Below are positions 18,516-26,859 of a stretch of 64,000 nt of DNA, piece after piece. A model generated the notes under the pieces. It was not told the origin of the DNA. It made no database searches and was given only the letters and a program-made list of their open reading frames with translations. This DNA is from an uncultured Sphingomonadaceae bacterium. GTDB lineage: Bacteria; Pseudomonadota; Alphaproteobacteria; Sphingomonadales; Sphingomonadaceae. The stretch is taken from positions 1 through 64,000 of the forward strand of contig CANMNF010000002.1 of assembly GCA_947499255.1 (NCBI GenBank), given 5' to 3'. The translations under genes were made by a program, and so were the position numbers. Positions within the stretch are counted from its first letter, which is position 1, and every line of letters starts with the position of its first letter.

Positions 18516-19822
18516 GATGCGCCTCCAACAAGGCCGGGTTGCCAGCGGCAGGACAGCGCCAGAATACGCGCCACGCCAGCAGCGGAGGCCACACGCGCAT
18601 CGCTTTCCGACAAACGCGCATTGGCGGATTCGCGTACCGCATTCATCACATCAAGCCAGCTGCGCCGTCCGGCAATAAACTGGCGCTGATAACTCTCGAT
18701 AATCTGTGCCGAAGCATCCGATGCGAGCACGCCAGCGCTAATCCGCGCCCGCGATGCGCGCACCTGCACATATTCGCGACGCAGTGCCTCACGCAGTCGT
18801 CGCTCTTCTTCGCCAAACTCGGCTAGCGCCCTTTGAATACGAGCATCCGAACTATCAATCGCGGAGAAAGCAGACAGCCCATTGCCTGTCTGTGCACGCA
18901 GAACAATTGCCGCGCGCGCGCCAGTGATCTCGTTTTGCGAAAGCTGCAATAGGACTTGCGGGAACAATGCCGCGCGCGCGCTGCCCCTTTGTGCCTCTGC
19001 TGCCGCAACCTGATCAGTCAATGCGCCCAGCGTAGGGCTGCAGGTCAAAGCCTCACCAAGCGCAATCTGTTCGGGCGGCAGCATGTCCGCCACGCTGGGC
19101 GGAGGCAGGGTCGGACTGATCCGCGCTTGCCCGGTTAGCTGTTCCAGCCGCAGCATAGCACTGTCGCGAAGCTCTCCGGCGCCCGCAAGATCGAGCTCAA
19201 CTTGCGCGGTTCGCGATTGGCCGAGGATCAGATCGGCCCGCGGCGACACTTCCTGATCCACCCGTCGGCCGATCGCTGCGAGCAGGTTGCGATGCTGGTT
19301 AAGGCTTTCAGAGAGGGCCTGAAAACGCGCATCGGCCAGCACATAGTCGTAATAAGCCTGGGTCACTTCCAACACGATGTCGCGCTGTGCCTCACCAACG
19401 CGGTTGATCCCTGCATCACGGGCAGAGCGAGCCCGGTCAATCTCGCTCCCAATGCGCCCGCCCGACCAGACCGGCTGTTCCAGCACCGCGTTCGCAGCGA
19501 TCCCGTCTTGATCGGCGATGGACGAGCCACGCGTTGCCGCAAGCCCTTCGACGCTAATGCTTGGGAAGCGTTGCCATTTGGCTCCAGCAAGCTCTGCATC
19601 AAGCGCCCGCGCTTCGGCACGCGCTGCGCCAACCAGCGGGTGATCCTGGGCCGCCAAAATCGCTGCCTGATCAAGGCTCTGCGGAATGGCAGCGGGCGCA
19701 GGCCGCGCATCGACCGGACGCGACAGGCCTGTAGGCGGCCCATACACATCCTGCCCCAAAACTGAGGATCCACAAGCAAGTAAAATAGAGCAAAGAACAG
19801 GGTGGAAAACGCGCATATTCAC
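18512..19822 (-). CDS. TolC-family outer-membrane channel of type I secretion
   Basis: A 436-residue outer-membrane efflux protein with a signal peptide (MRVFHPVLCSILLACGSSVLGQ) and two TolC-type repeats rich in long amphipathic helices (AILAAQDHPLVGAARAEARA; ARFQALSESLNQHRNLLAAI). It is the first gene of the operon. Translation may begin at the GTG at 19822 or the ATG two codons later. The ABC gene overlaps its stop. An IS6 relic lies about 100 bases upstream, so the promoter must lie in that gap or come from the IS. Confidence 0.9.
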   Translation of the reverse strand: MNMRVFHPVLCSILLACGSSVLGQDVYGPPTGLSRPVDARPAPAAIPQSLDQAAILAAQDHPLVGAARAEARALDAELAGAKWQRFPSISVEGLAATRGSSIADQDGIAANAVLEQPVWSGGRIGSEIDRARSARDAGINRVGEAQRDIVLEVTQAYYDYVLADARFQALSESLNQHRNLLAAIGRRVDQEVSPRADLILGQSRTAQVELDLAGAGELRDSAMLRLEQLTGQARISPTLPPPSVADMLPPEQIALGEALTCSPTLGALTDQVAAAEAQRGSARAALFPQVLLQLSQNEITGARAAIVLRAQTGNGLSAFSAIDSSDARIQRALAEFGEEERRLREALRREYVQVRASRARISAGVLASDASAQIIESYQRQFIAGRRSWLDVMNAVRESANARLSESDARVASAAGVARILALSCRWQPGLVGGAS

Positions 19823-19928
19823 AATCGGTTAGCGGAGCTGAAGCCAGTATGACTAGCGATCAAACCAGTCAGTCAAGCAAGCCGATATGCGTCCCTAACG
19901 TGAAGCGTGTGTGACAACTTTTTGAGGA

Positions 19929-20120
19929 GTGTTGTCAGTCCAACGGCAACTCGTCTCCGATCTGCGCGATTGGCCCTACCCAGCGTTCAACTCAGGCCGG
20001 AAGATTTTGCCACTCGGCCAAGGCGACTGAGCGGGCTGCTTTGCAGGTCTGACGATTAACAAGGTGGCGTGGAGCATCGACCCGCAGGGCCGCGAAGCGA
20101 ACTGATTGTGGAAGTTGGCG
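19929..20120 (-). mobile_element. IS6-family 3' relic
   Basis: An IS6 3'-type end (GTGTTGTCAGTCCAACGGCA) at 19929 is followed by about 120 bases that read on the minus strand as the transposase C-terminus (ARSVALAEWQNLP, compared with AARSAALTEWQNL in the intact copy). The rest of the element is gone. This relic, together with the next one, fills the noncoding stretch upstream of tolC. Confidence 0.7.
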
Positions 20121-20150
20121 GAGCTGTCAGTCTAACGGCAACTCGTCTCC
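20121..20150. repeat. Second IS6 3'-type end
   Basis: GAGCTGTCAGTCTAACGGCA continues into ACTCGTCTCC, the same terminal sequence as at 20560 and 21460. It abuts the previous relic and precedes a plus-strand IS6 gene. Confidence 0.7.
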
Positions 20151-20175
20151 AAATGTAATATTTTGGAGTGTAGGA

Positions 20176-20484
20176 ATGGTAGATACGAAGCCCCTAGCAT
20201 TCAAGCGTCATCGCTTTCCACCGGGTGTCATTCGCTATGCCGTATGGCTCTATTTCAGGTTCACGCCGAGCCTGAGGGATGTCGAGTACTTGCTCGCTAA
20301 ACATGGGGTCGATATGACCTATGAAACGATCCGATGCTGCGCGGATAAGTTTGGTCCGGCGATTGCAGCCAACATCCGCGAGAGACGCCACCAACCCGGC
20401 CAATTGAACCACAACAATCGTGCCGAGAACTCACACTTCCCCGTCCGAAGACGAGAGCGAAAGATGCAACTGTTCAAATCTTAG
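20176..20484 (+). pseudogene. IS6-family transposase with core deleted
   Basis: 102 residues with the IS6 N-terminus (FKRHRFPPGVIRYAVWLYFR; LRDVEYLLAKHGVDMTYETI) joined in frame to the C-terminal motif NRAENSHFPVRRRERKM. The intact copy has about 80 residues between these parts, including the first two catalytic aspartates, all missing here. It differs in sequence from the minus-strand IS6 copies, so it is another IS6 subtype. The 75 bases after its stop are more decayed IS6 sequence. Confidence 0.8.
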
Positions 20485-20559
20485 GGGCAAGCGCAACGTT
20501 TCGTTTCAATCCGCTTCTACAACTGCTTCAATACCGAACGTCATCTCGTCTCACGAAAG

Positions 20560-21400
20560 GGTGCTGTCAGTCTAACGGCAACTCGTCTCTGCTTGGCGCA
20601 GTTCGCCCAATCCCAAGTCCAACTCAGGCCGCAAGATTTTGCCACTCGGTCAGTGCGGCTGAACGGGCTGCTTTGTAGGTCTGGCGGTTTACGAGGTGTC
20701 TCTGGGCGTCGAAATGATTGTGAAAGTTGGCGTGCACGGAAGCGAATTTCTGTAGGGACTTCATCCGCCGAAACCGCTGCATGACGCGCTCTCTTCGTCG
20801 GAACGGTAAGTGCGAGTTTTCTGCTCGATTGTTCAGCCACCGACCCATCTCGCGGCGATCCTCACAGCCTAGTTCTTTCATCGCTGCTCGATAGGATCGC
20901 AGTCCGTCAGTGACGATCTCAACGGGTCGACCGTGGCGTTTCAGAGCTTTCTTGAAGAAACGCAGCGCCGCAGATTTGTCGCGTTTCTTGCTAACGTAGC
21001 TCTCGAGAATCTCGCCTTCATGATCAACAGCTCGCCACAAGTAATGCGTCTCGCCGTTAATCTTCACGAACACCTCGTCGAGGTGCCGGCGCCAGTGAGT
21101 AGAGCCCTTCATTCTTGAGACCCTTTGCCGGCGAATGTCTGCCGCGAACATCGGACCGAAGCGGTTCCACCAGAATCTCACTGTCTCATGGCAAATGTCT
21201 ATCCCACGCTCAAACAGCAGATCTTCGACATTCCGCAACGAAAGCGGAAAACGAACGTACATCATCACAACGAGGCGAATCACCTCGGGCGAAGAATTGA
21301 AATAGCGGAATGGACTGGCTGGTTTGCGTGGTCTGGGCATCGCTCAACCCTAGCCAATCCGGCCTAAATCTCAATCAGGTGCATTTGCTCTGACAAGACC
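20560..21400 (-). mobile_element. Intact IS6-family insertion sequence
   Basis: An 841-bp element from GGTGCTGTCAGTC at 20560 to the reverse complement of GGTCTTGTCAGAGC at 21400, enclosing a full transposase. There is no 8-bp target duplication (flanks CACGAAAG and TGTTCCGC). Its right end abuts a displaced copy of the tRNA-Ser 3' flank. Confidence 0.88.
20624..21340 (-). CDS. IS6-family transposase
   Basis: A 238-residue DDE transposase, full family length, without breaks. N-terminal helix-turn-helix region (LRNVEDLLFERGIDICHETV), then the catalytic core: HLDEVFVKINGETHYLWRAV (first Asp), EIVTDGLRSYRAAM (second Asp) and NNRAENSHLPFRRRER (Glu). IS6 elements move by replicative cointegrate formation, which explains the many solitary ends nearby. 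It could supply transposase in trans to the degenerate relatives. Confidence 0.95.
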   Translation of the reverse strand: MPRPRKPASPFRYFNSSPEVIRLVVMMYVRFPLSLRNVEDLLFERGIDICHETVRFWWNRFGPMFAADIRRQRVSRMKGSTHWRRHLDEVFVKINGETHYLWRAVDHEGEILESYVSKKRDKSAALRFFKKALKRHGRPVEIVTDGLRSYRAAMKELGCEDRREMGRWLNNRAENSHLPFRRRERVMQRFRRMKSLQKFASVHANFHNHFDAQRHLVNRQTYKAARSAALTEWQNLAA

Positions 21401-21461
21401 TGTTCCGCGGGCTTGCGCGGTGCCTGATCAACCAGAGAATAGTGCTGGGGGTGGGTGGCGG
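21399..21461. repeat. 63-bp direct repeat, left copy (tRNA-Ser 3' flank)
   Basis: Sixty-three bases starting CCTGTTCCGCGGGCTTGCGC are identical, in the same orientation, to 55432-55494. There they end six bases inside tRNA-Ser(GGA). Here the block is squeezed between the end of the intact IS6 (21400) and a solitary IS6 end (21460). It is a candidate left attachment site of the 21.5-55.4 kb region, trimmed by IS6 on both sides. Confidence 0.8.
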
Positions 21462-21490
21462 TGCTGTCAGTCTAACGGCAACTCGTCTCC
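21460..21490. repeat. Solitary IS6 3'-type end
   Basis: A 31-bp copy of the IS6 3' end (GGTGCTGTCAGTCTAACGGC, then AACTCGTCTCC) with no transposase attached. It directly follows the displaced tRNA-Ser flank. Confidence 0.75.
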
Positions 21491-21541
21491 ATTTAACCCT
21501 ATCAGTCGGATCCCATCCTCCAGCAAACCGGTTCAGCTCAT

Positions 21542-22966
21542 TTACGACCCAACGGCGGATGCGCTTTTCATAAAGCCAAGGTCGCGGGTCGCAAATCGGT
21601 TGAGATTGGGTGCAACGCTATCAAGCGCTGTTTCGTCAACGCCAAACCAACGGGCGAGAGTGGCTGCATACTCGTCGACGCTCGTTGATGGAAGAAGGCG
21701 GCCACGGCCTACCTGATCATCAGTGTTCACCGACATGTGGGGTGCCGTCCCGAAAAACTTTCCACCGTTCACCGCACCACCGATAACGAAGTGATGGCCA
21801 CCCCAGCCATGTTCGCTCCCATCCCCATTGGTGTTCAGGGTACGGCCGAAATCCGAAGCCGTGAAGGTGGTAACACTTTCGCGAACGCCCAATTCGACGG
21901 TGCTATTGTAGAACTTTTCTAGCGCCGCATCCAATTGCTTGAGCTTTGCTTCGTGCCCGCCCTTTAGTCCTCCATGATGATCAAATCCACCCATGGCGAC
22001 CATAAAAACCTGGCGTTTAACACCTACTCTGTTCCGCTCAGAAATTAATTTCGCGACTACTGATAATTGAGCCTCAATAGACGAGGAATGATCGAACTCA
22101 GTCTTGATCTGCGTCTCGGCTAAAACGTCATGCATAAAGGTGCCATATTCAATCGCTCTTGCATTAGCCTGAGCGTAGTCGGTCGCTAGCACATTACCAT
22201 TTGACATTTTGAGAAGCGTTTCCAGAGCATTGCTCGCCGAGGCTGACCCATACAGGTTGTTGTATTGGAGAGCTTTAAAGCGGGGCGCGCCTTGAGGCGC
22301 AATTCGATAGGGTATTGCGCTGGCTCCACGCAAAAACAAACCGTTTCCAGAGGCACTTATCGCAGTGAACATTGCATTCGAATTGGCAGCTTGCGCAAGA
22401 TCGGCAATACGCCCGCCCCAACCACTCGGCGCTCCTTCCGGTTTGGAACTCTGCCATATCGCCTGTTGATCATTGTGCGAAAAGAGCTTCGGAGGTCGTG
22501 GAAAAGCAATGTGGTTAGTGCTTTCGTATTGGGACTTTGTGAGAGGTGCCTCTAGTGGTCCAACGTTTAGGATGCATGCCATTTCGCCTGCGTGAAAACG
22601 CGCTCGCAAATGCGGCATGGACGGAGCAATGGCAAAACGAATATCGTCGGTTAGCTTTTGAGCATTTGGTTGATTGAGTATCGATCCAGAAAGAGATGCC
22701 CGCGTCAGCGCCACGTCTCCCCTGAGGGCGCTATACCGTGCGTAGTTCGCCTCATCATATGGAATCAGTGTGTTTGCGTGATCGTTGCCACCGAGAAGGA
22801 AAACGCAGACCAGTGCCTTGTAGTCATTGTCAGATGTAAAAGCACTCGCGTCGCTCACTCCGGCAAGCCCCAAAGCAAAGGACGATGCACCACCTAATGC
22901 CGCTAACTGTCCAGAGCGCTTCATGAACATGCGCCGCGAAAGCTCGTCTAATTGGCTAATATGCAT
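21542..22966 (-). CDS. DUF1501 domain protein (Tat-type leader)
   Basis: A 474-residue protein of the DUF1501 family, related in fold to sulfatase/phosphatase-like enzymes; its function is not established. Twin-arginine leader: SRRMFMKRSGQLAALGG followed by a small-residue stretch ending near DASAF. Typical family motifs: LVCVFLLGGNDHANTLIPYD, FSHNDQQAIWQ, VAMGGFDHHGG and FTASDFGRTLNTNGDGSEHG. It starts 11 bases after the DUF1800 gene, the usual pairing, so the two form an operon. Its 3' end lies about 50 bases from the solitary IS6 end. Confidence 0.9.
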   Translation of the reverse strand: MHISQLDELSRRMFMKRSGQLAALGGASSFALGLAGVSDASAFTSDNDYKALVCVFLLGGNDHANTLIPYDEANYARYSALRGDVALTRASLSGSILNQPNAQKLTDDIRFAIAPSMPHLRARFHAGEMACILNVGPLEAPLTKSQYESTNHIAFPRPPKLFSHNDQQAIWQSSKPEGAPSGWGGRIADLAQAANSNAMFTAISASGNGLFLRGASAIPYRIAPQGAPRFKALQYNNLYGSASASNALETLLKMSNGNVLATDYAQANARAIEYGTFMHDVLAETQIKTEFDHSSSIEAQLSVVAKLISERNRVGVKRQVFMVAMGGFDHHGGLKGGHEAKLKQLDAALEKFYNSTVELGVRESVTTFTASDFGRTLNTNGDGSEHGWGGHHFVIGGAVNGGKFFGTAPHMSVNTDDQVGRGRLLPSTSVDEYAATLARWFGVDETALDSVAPNLNRFATRDLGFMKSASAVGS

Positions 22967-22977
22967 GATTGGCTATC

Positions 22978-24900
22978 CTATCGCTGAACCAGGTAATCAG
23001 GCGACGCCATAATAAGCAAAACAGCAGTATGTATCCGTTTTAATAGATTTTCCGTTTCAGACGAATTCTGAACTGGAATATCTGCTATAGCGGATCTTAC
23101 TAGAGAGCGCACTGGAGAGCTTATTTGCATCCCGCAAAGCAGTAAATCGAGATGATCGAGAAGCACGTCCGCATCTGCAGCAATTTCTAGTTCATCGGTA
23201 TATGTGGCCTTAACATCGCGGGCATTGTAGCCATAGCCCTCAACAATATCTTGCAGGAAGTTTATGTAACCGACTGCTGATGTTTCGTTCACAAGCTGGA
23301 ATTCGGGCGCAACCAATGATCGCGCCGAAGTTTCGCTCTTATGTGGAGTGAAGGTCGGGCGAAAAAAGCCAAAGACAGACGGAGGCCTTAGCGGAGATTG
23401 AGAAAGTTGATCGTATTCTCTGTCGAGCGGACCAATCTGCCAAGTGCCGCTCTCCGAGGCTGCTCCGAATGTACGCCCCCATTGAACAAACCTGAGCATT
23501 GGCTCGCGCAATTTACCGAACTCGTAATTGTGCAGATTGGCGTTAGAGCGCGCTTCATCATCGAGGACGATTGCTCGAAAAACCGCCTTTAAATCGCCGC
23601 GCACGCCGTTTCCGTTATCGGCAAACACGGCTGCTACCCGTTCAACATATTCCGGCGTTGGGTTGCTCGTCACCAACCTCTGAATCATTTGCCTGGAAAA
23701 AAAAGGCCCAACGTTTGGGTGCGCCGATATGGCGTCTAGCGCCAGTTTAAGTGTTTCCGCCGGGTCTGTTCCAGGACCAATTGAAACATCGAGAAACTGC
23801 TTCTCCTCGGGCGAATGAAGCGATTGGTTTGTAGGAAATTTCCACCGAGTTCCGTCTGCCGTCATTGGCTGTGAGGCGAACCCTGGCTCGTCCACATCCC
23901 AGGCGGGATTGTTCGGATGCGCAACGGTGTCTACCCCGTTGAAGTCAAAGTCATAACCAGTAAAGCACTTCGCAAGGCCAGAGATATCTGCGTTGCTGTA
24001 AGTCTCTAGTGGGCGTCCAGCCACCTGCTTTGGCAAGCCATCATTATCTAGCTCATAAAGGCCGATTGAGAACAGCTGGAGGACTTCACGTGCGTAATTC
24101 TCGTCGGGCTGCCTACCGGTCACGGGGTCGGCTTTTTGATTATCCTTGGTGTCGAGGAAGACGCACATCGCGGGACACAAGGTAATCGCTTCGAGCAAGT
24201 CTCTAAAATTACCGAATGCCAACCTGTTGAGCAGATCCCAATAGTCCCCCATCGCAATTGAGCTCCAGCGCGTCCCAAGATCGTTCGCCGAGACGACAAA
24301 GAACTCAGATAAGGCTAATGCCCACCGCTTGCGAACGGGGTTTTCACCCGAAAGCAATTGGCTCCAAATCATTTGATCGGTTAGGCTATTTCGATCAAAA
24401 TAGCGGTTGCCGTCGACCTTGTCATAGCCCAGTCGAGAATAAAAATCGCTCGCGCTCTCCGCATTGGGAAGTGCAATCATACGATTGAGCCATACACTCG
24501 GCCCATCGGATATGATTTGTGCAATTTCCTGCTTTGAAGCGCTCAAGGACGTTTGAAGCAGAAAACGCGCAGCGTCCGCTTCTTCCTGGCTGACATTCGA
24601 GCTTGGCGCTGGCTGTGTCGGCGCTGGCGTCGGGGTAGCGACAGGTGTATTGTTTGACGATCCCGACGAAGATGATGGGTCATCACCGCCACAAGCACTA
24701 AGCGTCATGGCGACACCCGCAACGGACAGACGTCCGCTGGAATGACTTGGCTTTGCGGGAGCTACTTTAGCATCGGCCTGTTCGGATAACTGGGCCTGCC
24801 TCAAGCCAATTACGTCATCTGCTGTATGAGCAGAAGAATGCTTAGCTTCGCTTTCCGCAAAGGTCGGATAGCTGGGTGATGATTTGTGCGTGTCGGCCAT
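22978..24900 (-). CDS. DUF1800 family protein, probable lipoprotein-like N-terminus
   Basis: A 640-residue DUF1800 protein, first gene of the DUF1800-DUF1501 pair. Family hallmarks are visible: the RKRWALALSEFFVVSAND region, NYAREVLQLFSIGLYELDNDG, LAKCFTGYDFD and SRQMIQRLVTSNPTPEYVERV. Before the domain (about residues 1-105) lies an atypical N-terminus with the lipobox-like VAMTLSACGG near 63-72 and then a Ser/Thr/Pro-rich linker; the conventional signal would start well downstream of the annotated ATG, so the true start may be internal. The molecular function of the family is unknown; it is usually exported together with DUF1501. Confidence 0.88.
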   Translation of the reverse strand: MADTHKSSPSYPTFAESEAKHSSAHTADDVIGLRQAQLSEQADAKVAPAKPSHSSGRLSVAGVAMTLSACGGDDPSSSSGSSNNTPVATPTPAPTQPAPSSNVSQEEADAARFLLQTSLSASKQEIAQIISDGPSVWLNRMIALPNAESASDFYSRLGYDKVDGNRYFDRNSLTDQMIWSQLLSGENPVRKRWALALSEFFVVSANDLGTRWSSIAMGDYWDLLNRLAFGNFRDLLEAITLCPAMCVFLDTKDNQKADPVTGRQPDENYAREVLQLFSIGLYELDNDGLPKQVAGRPLETYSNADISGLAKCFTGYDFDFNGVDTVAHPNNPAWDVDEPGFASQPMTADGTRWKFPTNQSLHSPEEKQFLDVSIGPGTDPAETLKLALDAISAHPNVGPFFSRQMIQRLVTSNPTPEYVERVAAVFADNGNGVRGDLKAVFRAIVLDDEARSNANLHNYEFGKLREPMLRFVQWGRTFGAASESGTWQIGPLDREYDQLSQSPLRPPSVFGFFRPTFTPHKSETSARSLVAPEFQLVNETSAVGYINFLQDIVEGYGYNARDVKATYTDELEIAADADVLLDHLDLLLCGMQISSPVRSLVRSAIADIPVQNSSETENLLKRIHTAVLLIMASPDYLVQR

Positions 24901-25101
24901 GCCAGCTTGGTGGCATCACCTTTCACATCATGCATTCCGATCATCATCCAGTTTGGTTGTTTAGATGGGTCCGTTTGCAAATACGAGCGACAGAAAATCA
25001 TTTGCGGTCGCTGGCATGCCCAAACGAACAAAATGAGGAACGCACAAAGCCTGGGACGCTCCCCACCGATTATATCGTCGGCCATCAACGCAAATTTCTG
25101 A
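24901..25101. other. Intergenic region upstream of DUF1800
   Basis: Part of a 503-base gap between divergent genes. I see no RNA gene or repeat in it. It presumably contains the DUF1800 promoter. Confidence 0.4.
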
Positions 25102-25317
25102 AAGTCCGGCCCATTCGGAGCTCACGAGTTCCATTTTGCGATCTACGGCCAGTCCGCCCTCTCTGATTTTGATTGTTATGAAAATTTAACCAGCAATCTG
25201 CGCGGTGCTGATGCAAATGCTCAACCATTCAAAATCAATCGCTTAGATCAGTTAGCCAAAGCCTTAATTGCCGGACATCTCGGTATGCTGACTCCAATTG
25301 TGAGAGCCCGCTATTAA
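25102..25317 (+). pseudogene. Possible remnant coding frame without start codon
   Basis: Between the TGA at 25099 and the TAA at 25315 one frame stays open for 71 codons and reads like real protein (FHFAIYGQSALSDFDCYENL; INRLDQLAKALIAGHLGMLT; ending VRARY), with no good start codon at its head. It could be the 3' end of a decayed gene that once stood in front of the sensor gene. I do not recognise the family. Confidence 0.25.
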
Positions 25318-25403
25318 ATTCATGAAGCATGCAGATTCTCAGCGCTGCCCCAGAAAACCAAGGCTCTTTAATTAACTTGAGAAGATAAGATTAATGAGGC
25401 GTT

Positions 25404-26810
25404 ATGTCCGTCGACAGATTTCACAAAGCATTTGAGTTACTAAGTGCGGGGGTAGGTCCGAAACCTATCAATCAGGTAATCAACCATGCGATTCAAATCA
25501 CGAACTGCAAGGCGGGGGCCCTGGTGGGCCTGACCGACAATCGACAACATCTTCTGGCCGGGGTCGCTCTGCCAACAGATCAAGCAGGCGAAAAACCTAC
25601 AAACCCAGGCCTTTCAGATTTTTATCAGCGCCCTGTCGTGTTAGGCAAAGGCCAAACAGAACAAATTGACGGCCAGCATATTTTGGCCGAAGCTGCAGCA
25701 TGCATGGGCAGCTTTATCTCGTTTCCATTGCCGCAAATGTCGCCGGGTTGGTACTTGGCCCTGGCAGTATTAGGCGATGAGAAACCGAAGGCAGCAGCGG
25801 ACGCAAATTTGTCCGAATTAGCGCCTTTCTCACAGACTATTGCAAATGAACTTGAGCTCGTGAGCGAGATCGCCCAAAGGAAAGAACGAAAAGGTCGGCC
25901 TGCGCCACGTTTAGAAGCGGTAGCGCAATCTGTGGTAAGCTCGCCAACACCGATGCTCCTCGTTGACGAAAATCTCTCCATTCTTGCACTAAGTGAAGGT
26001 CTTGCAAGCCAATTTGGTGACCATCGCGGAGGGCAATCGTTATCCGACCTTTTGGGGAAGTCAAAAAGTGCTCAACAACTGGCAGGCTACGCAGAAGAGC
26101 AATTTAGTGAAACTTACATTCAGGATAGTCGCCTTCGGCTGAATGACGTGGTCGGATGCGACTATGACGTGACGTCAGTTAAACACCGATGTGACAAAGG
26201 CGATTTGGTTTCGCTGTTTTTTCTCGAACGACCACGGAATTTGCCGAACTTGGCAAATCAGCACCCTCTTGAAGGATCGGATGTCCTAACCCGTTTTCTA
26301 GAAGATACGCTCATCAAACAAGTGCAGATCAAGCACCGTGGTTCGATCGGGTATCATACACTTTATCGGTGGCGTAAAACCGTCAAAAAAGAACAAATTT
26401 CTGCCCTGAAAGCTGCAAAATCAAACCCGAGTAGAGAGCTCGTAGATTTGGCAGCTACTAATATTTCAAAAGGAGCGGTATCCTTGTTTGGCCACTCTTC
26501 CTTTACGAAGGTTACGCATGTCGCGTGTGGAAATAGTGGACCGAACTGTCTCGCAAGACAAGTATCAGAAGCAGTTGCAGCTAAGCTAGACAAACCATTC
26601 GAGCCAATTTTTGAGCCGCTCTCCGTAACAGGAACAAGCCATCCCAAAAACAATATTCACCGTCCTAGTGCACAGTTGATATCCAAACCGAACGGGCATT
26701 ATCTGATTGTCGATGATGTGGCGACGTCTGGTCATCACATTGCTGAAGCGACCCAATTGGTAAGATCTGCCAAAGGGTCTGCTTCTGGAATCGCATGGAT
26801 TTCAAATTGA
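25404..26810 (+). CDS. GAF-PAS sensor fused to phosphoribosyltransferase-like domain
   Basis: A 468-residue cytoplasmic protein. Residues about 10-155 look like a GAF sensory domain (INHAIQITNCKAGALVGLTD; GSFISFPLPQMSPGWYLALA). Residues 175-275 look like a PAS domain (SPTPMLLVDENLSILALSEG). A basic linker follows (SIGYHTLYRWRKTVKKEQIS). The C-terminus resembles a type I phosphoribosyltransferase: VTHVACGNSGPNCLARQV and the PRPP-loop motif HYLIVDDVATSGHHIAEA near 434-447. No kinase, cyclase or output HTH is present. The winged-helix gene 49 bases downstream is probably co-transcribed. A regulatory or nucleotide-sensing role is inference; the PRTase could be catalytic or only ligand-binding. 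Confidence 0.7.
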   Translation: MSVDRFHKAFELLSAGVGPKPINQVINHAIQITNCKAGALVGLTDNRQHLLAGVALPTDQAGEKPTNPGLSDFYQRPVVLGKGQTEQIDGQHILAEAAACMGSFISFPLPQMSPGWYLALAVLGDEKPKAAADANLSELAPFSQTIANELELVSEIAQRKERKGRPAPRLEAVAQSVVSSPTPMLLVDENLSILALSEGLASQFGDHRGGQSLSDLLGKSKSAQQLAGYAEEQFSETYIQDSRLRLNDVVGCDYDVTSVKHRCDKGDLVSLFFLERPRNLPNLANQHPLEGSDVLTRFLEDTLIKQVQIKHRGSIGYHTLYRWRKTVKKEQISALKAAKSNPSRELVDLAATNISKGAVSLFGHSSFTKVTHVACGNSGPNCLARQVSEAVAAKLDKPFEPIFEPLSVTGTSHPKNNIHRPSAQLISKPNGHYLIVDDVATSGHHIAEATQLVRSAKGSASGIAWISN

Positions 26811-26859
26811 ATCGCACACTTGCCGAGACAACATCCCTAACCATCGATAGGCGGCCAAT

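Noticed and set aside
25404-26810. Retron, CBASS or toxin-antitoxin defence system
   Set aside because: No reverse transcriptase, cyclase, effector or toxin motif is present. The PRTase-like domain alone does not support a defence call.
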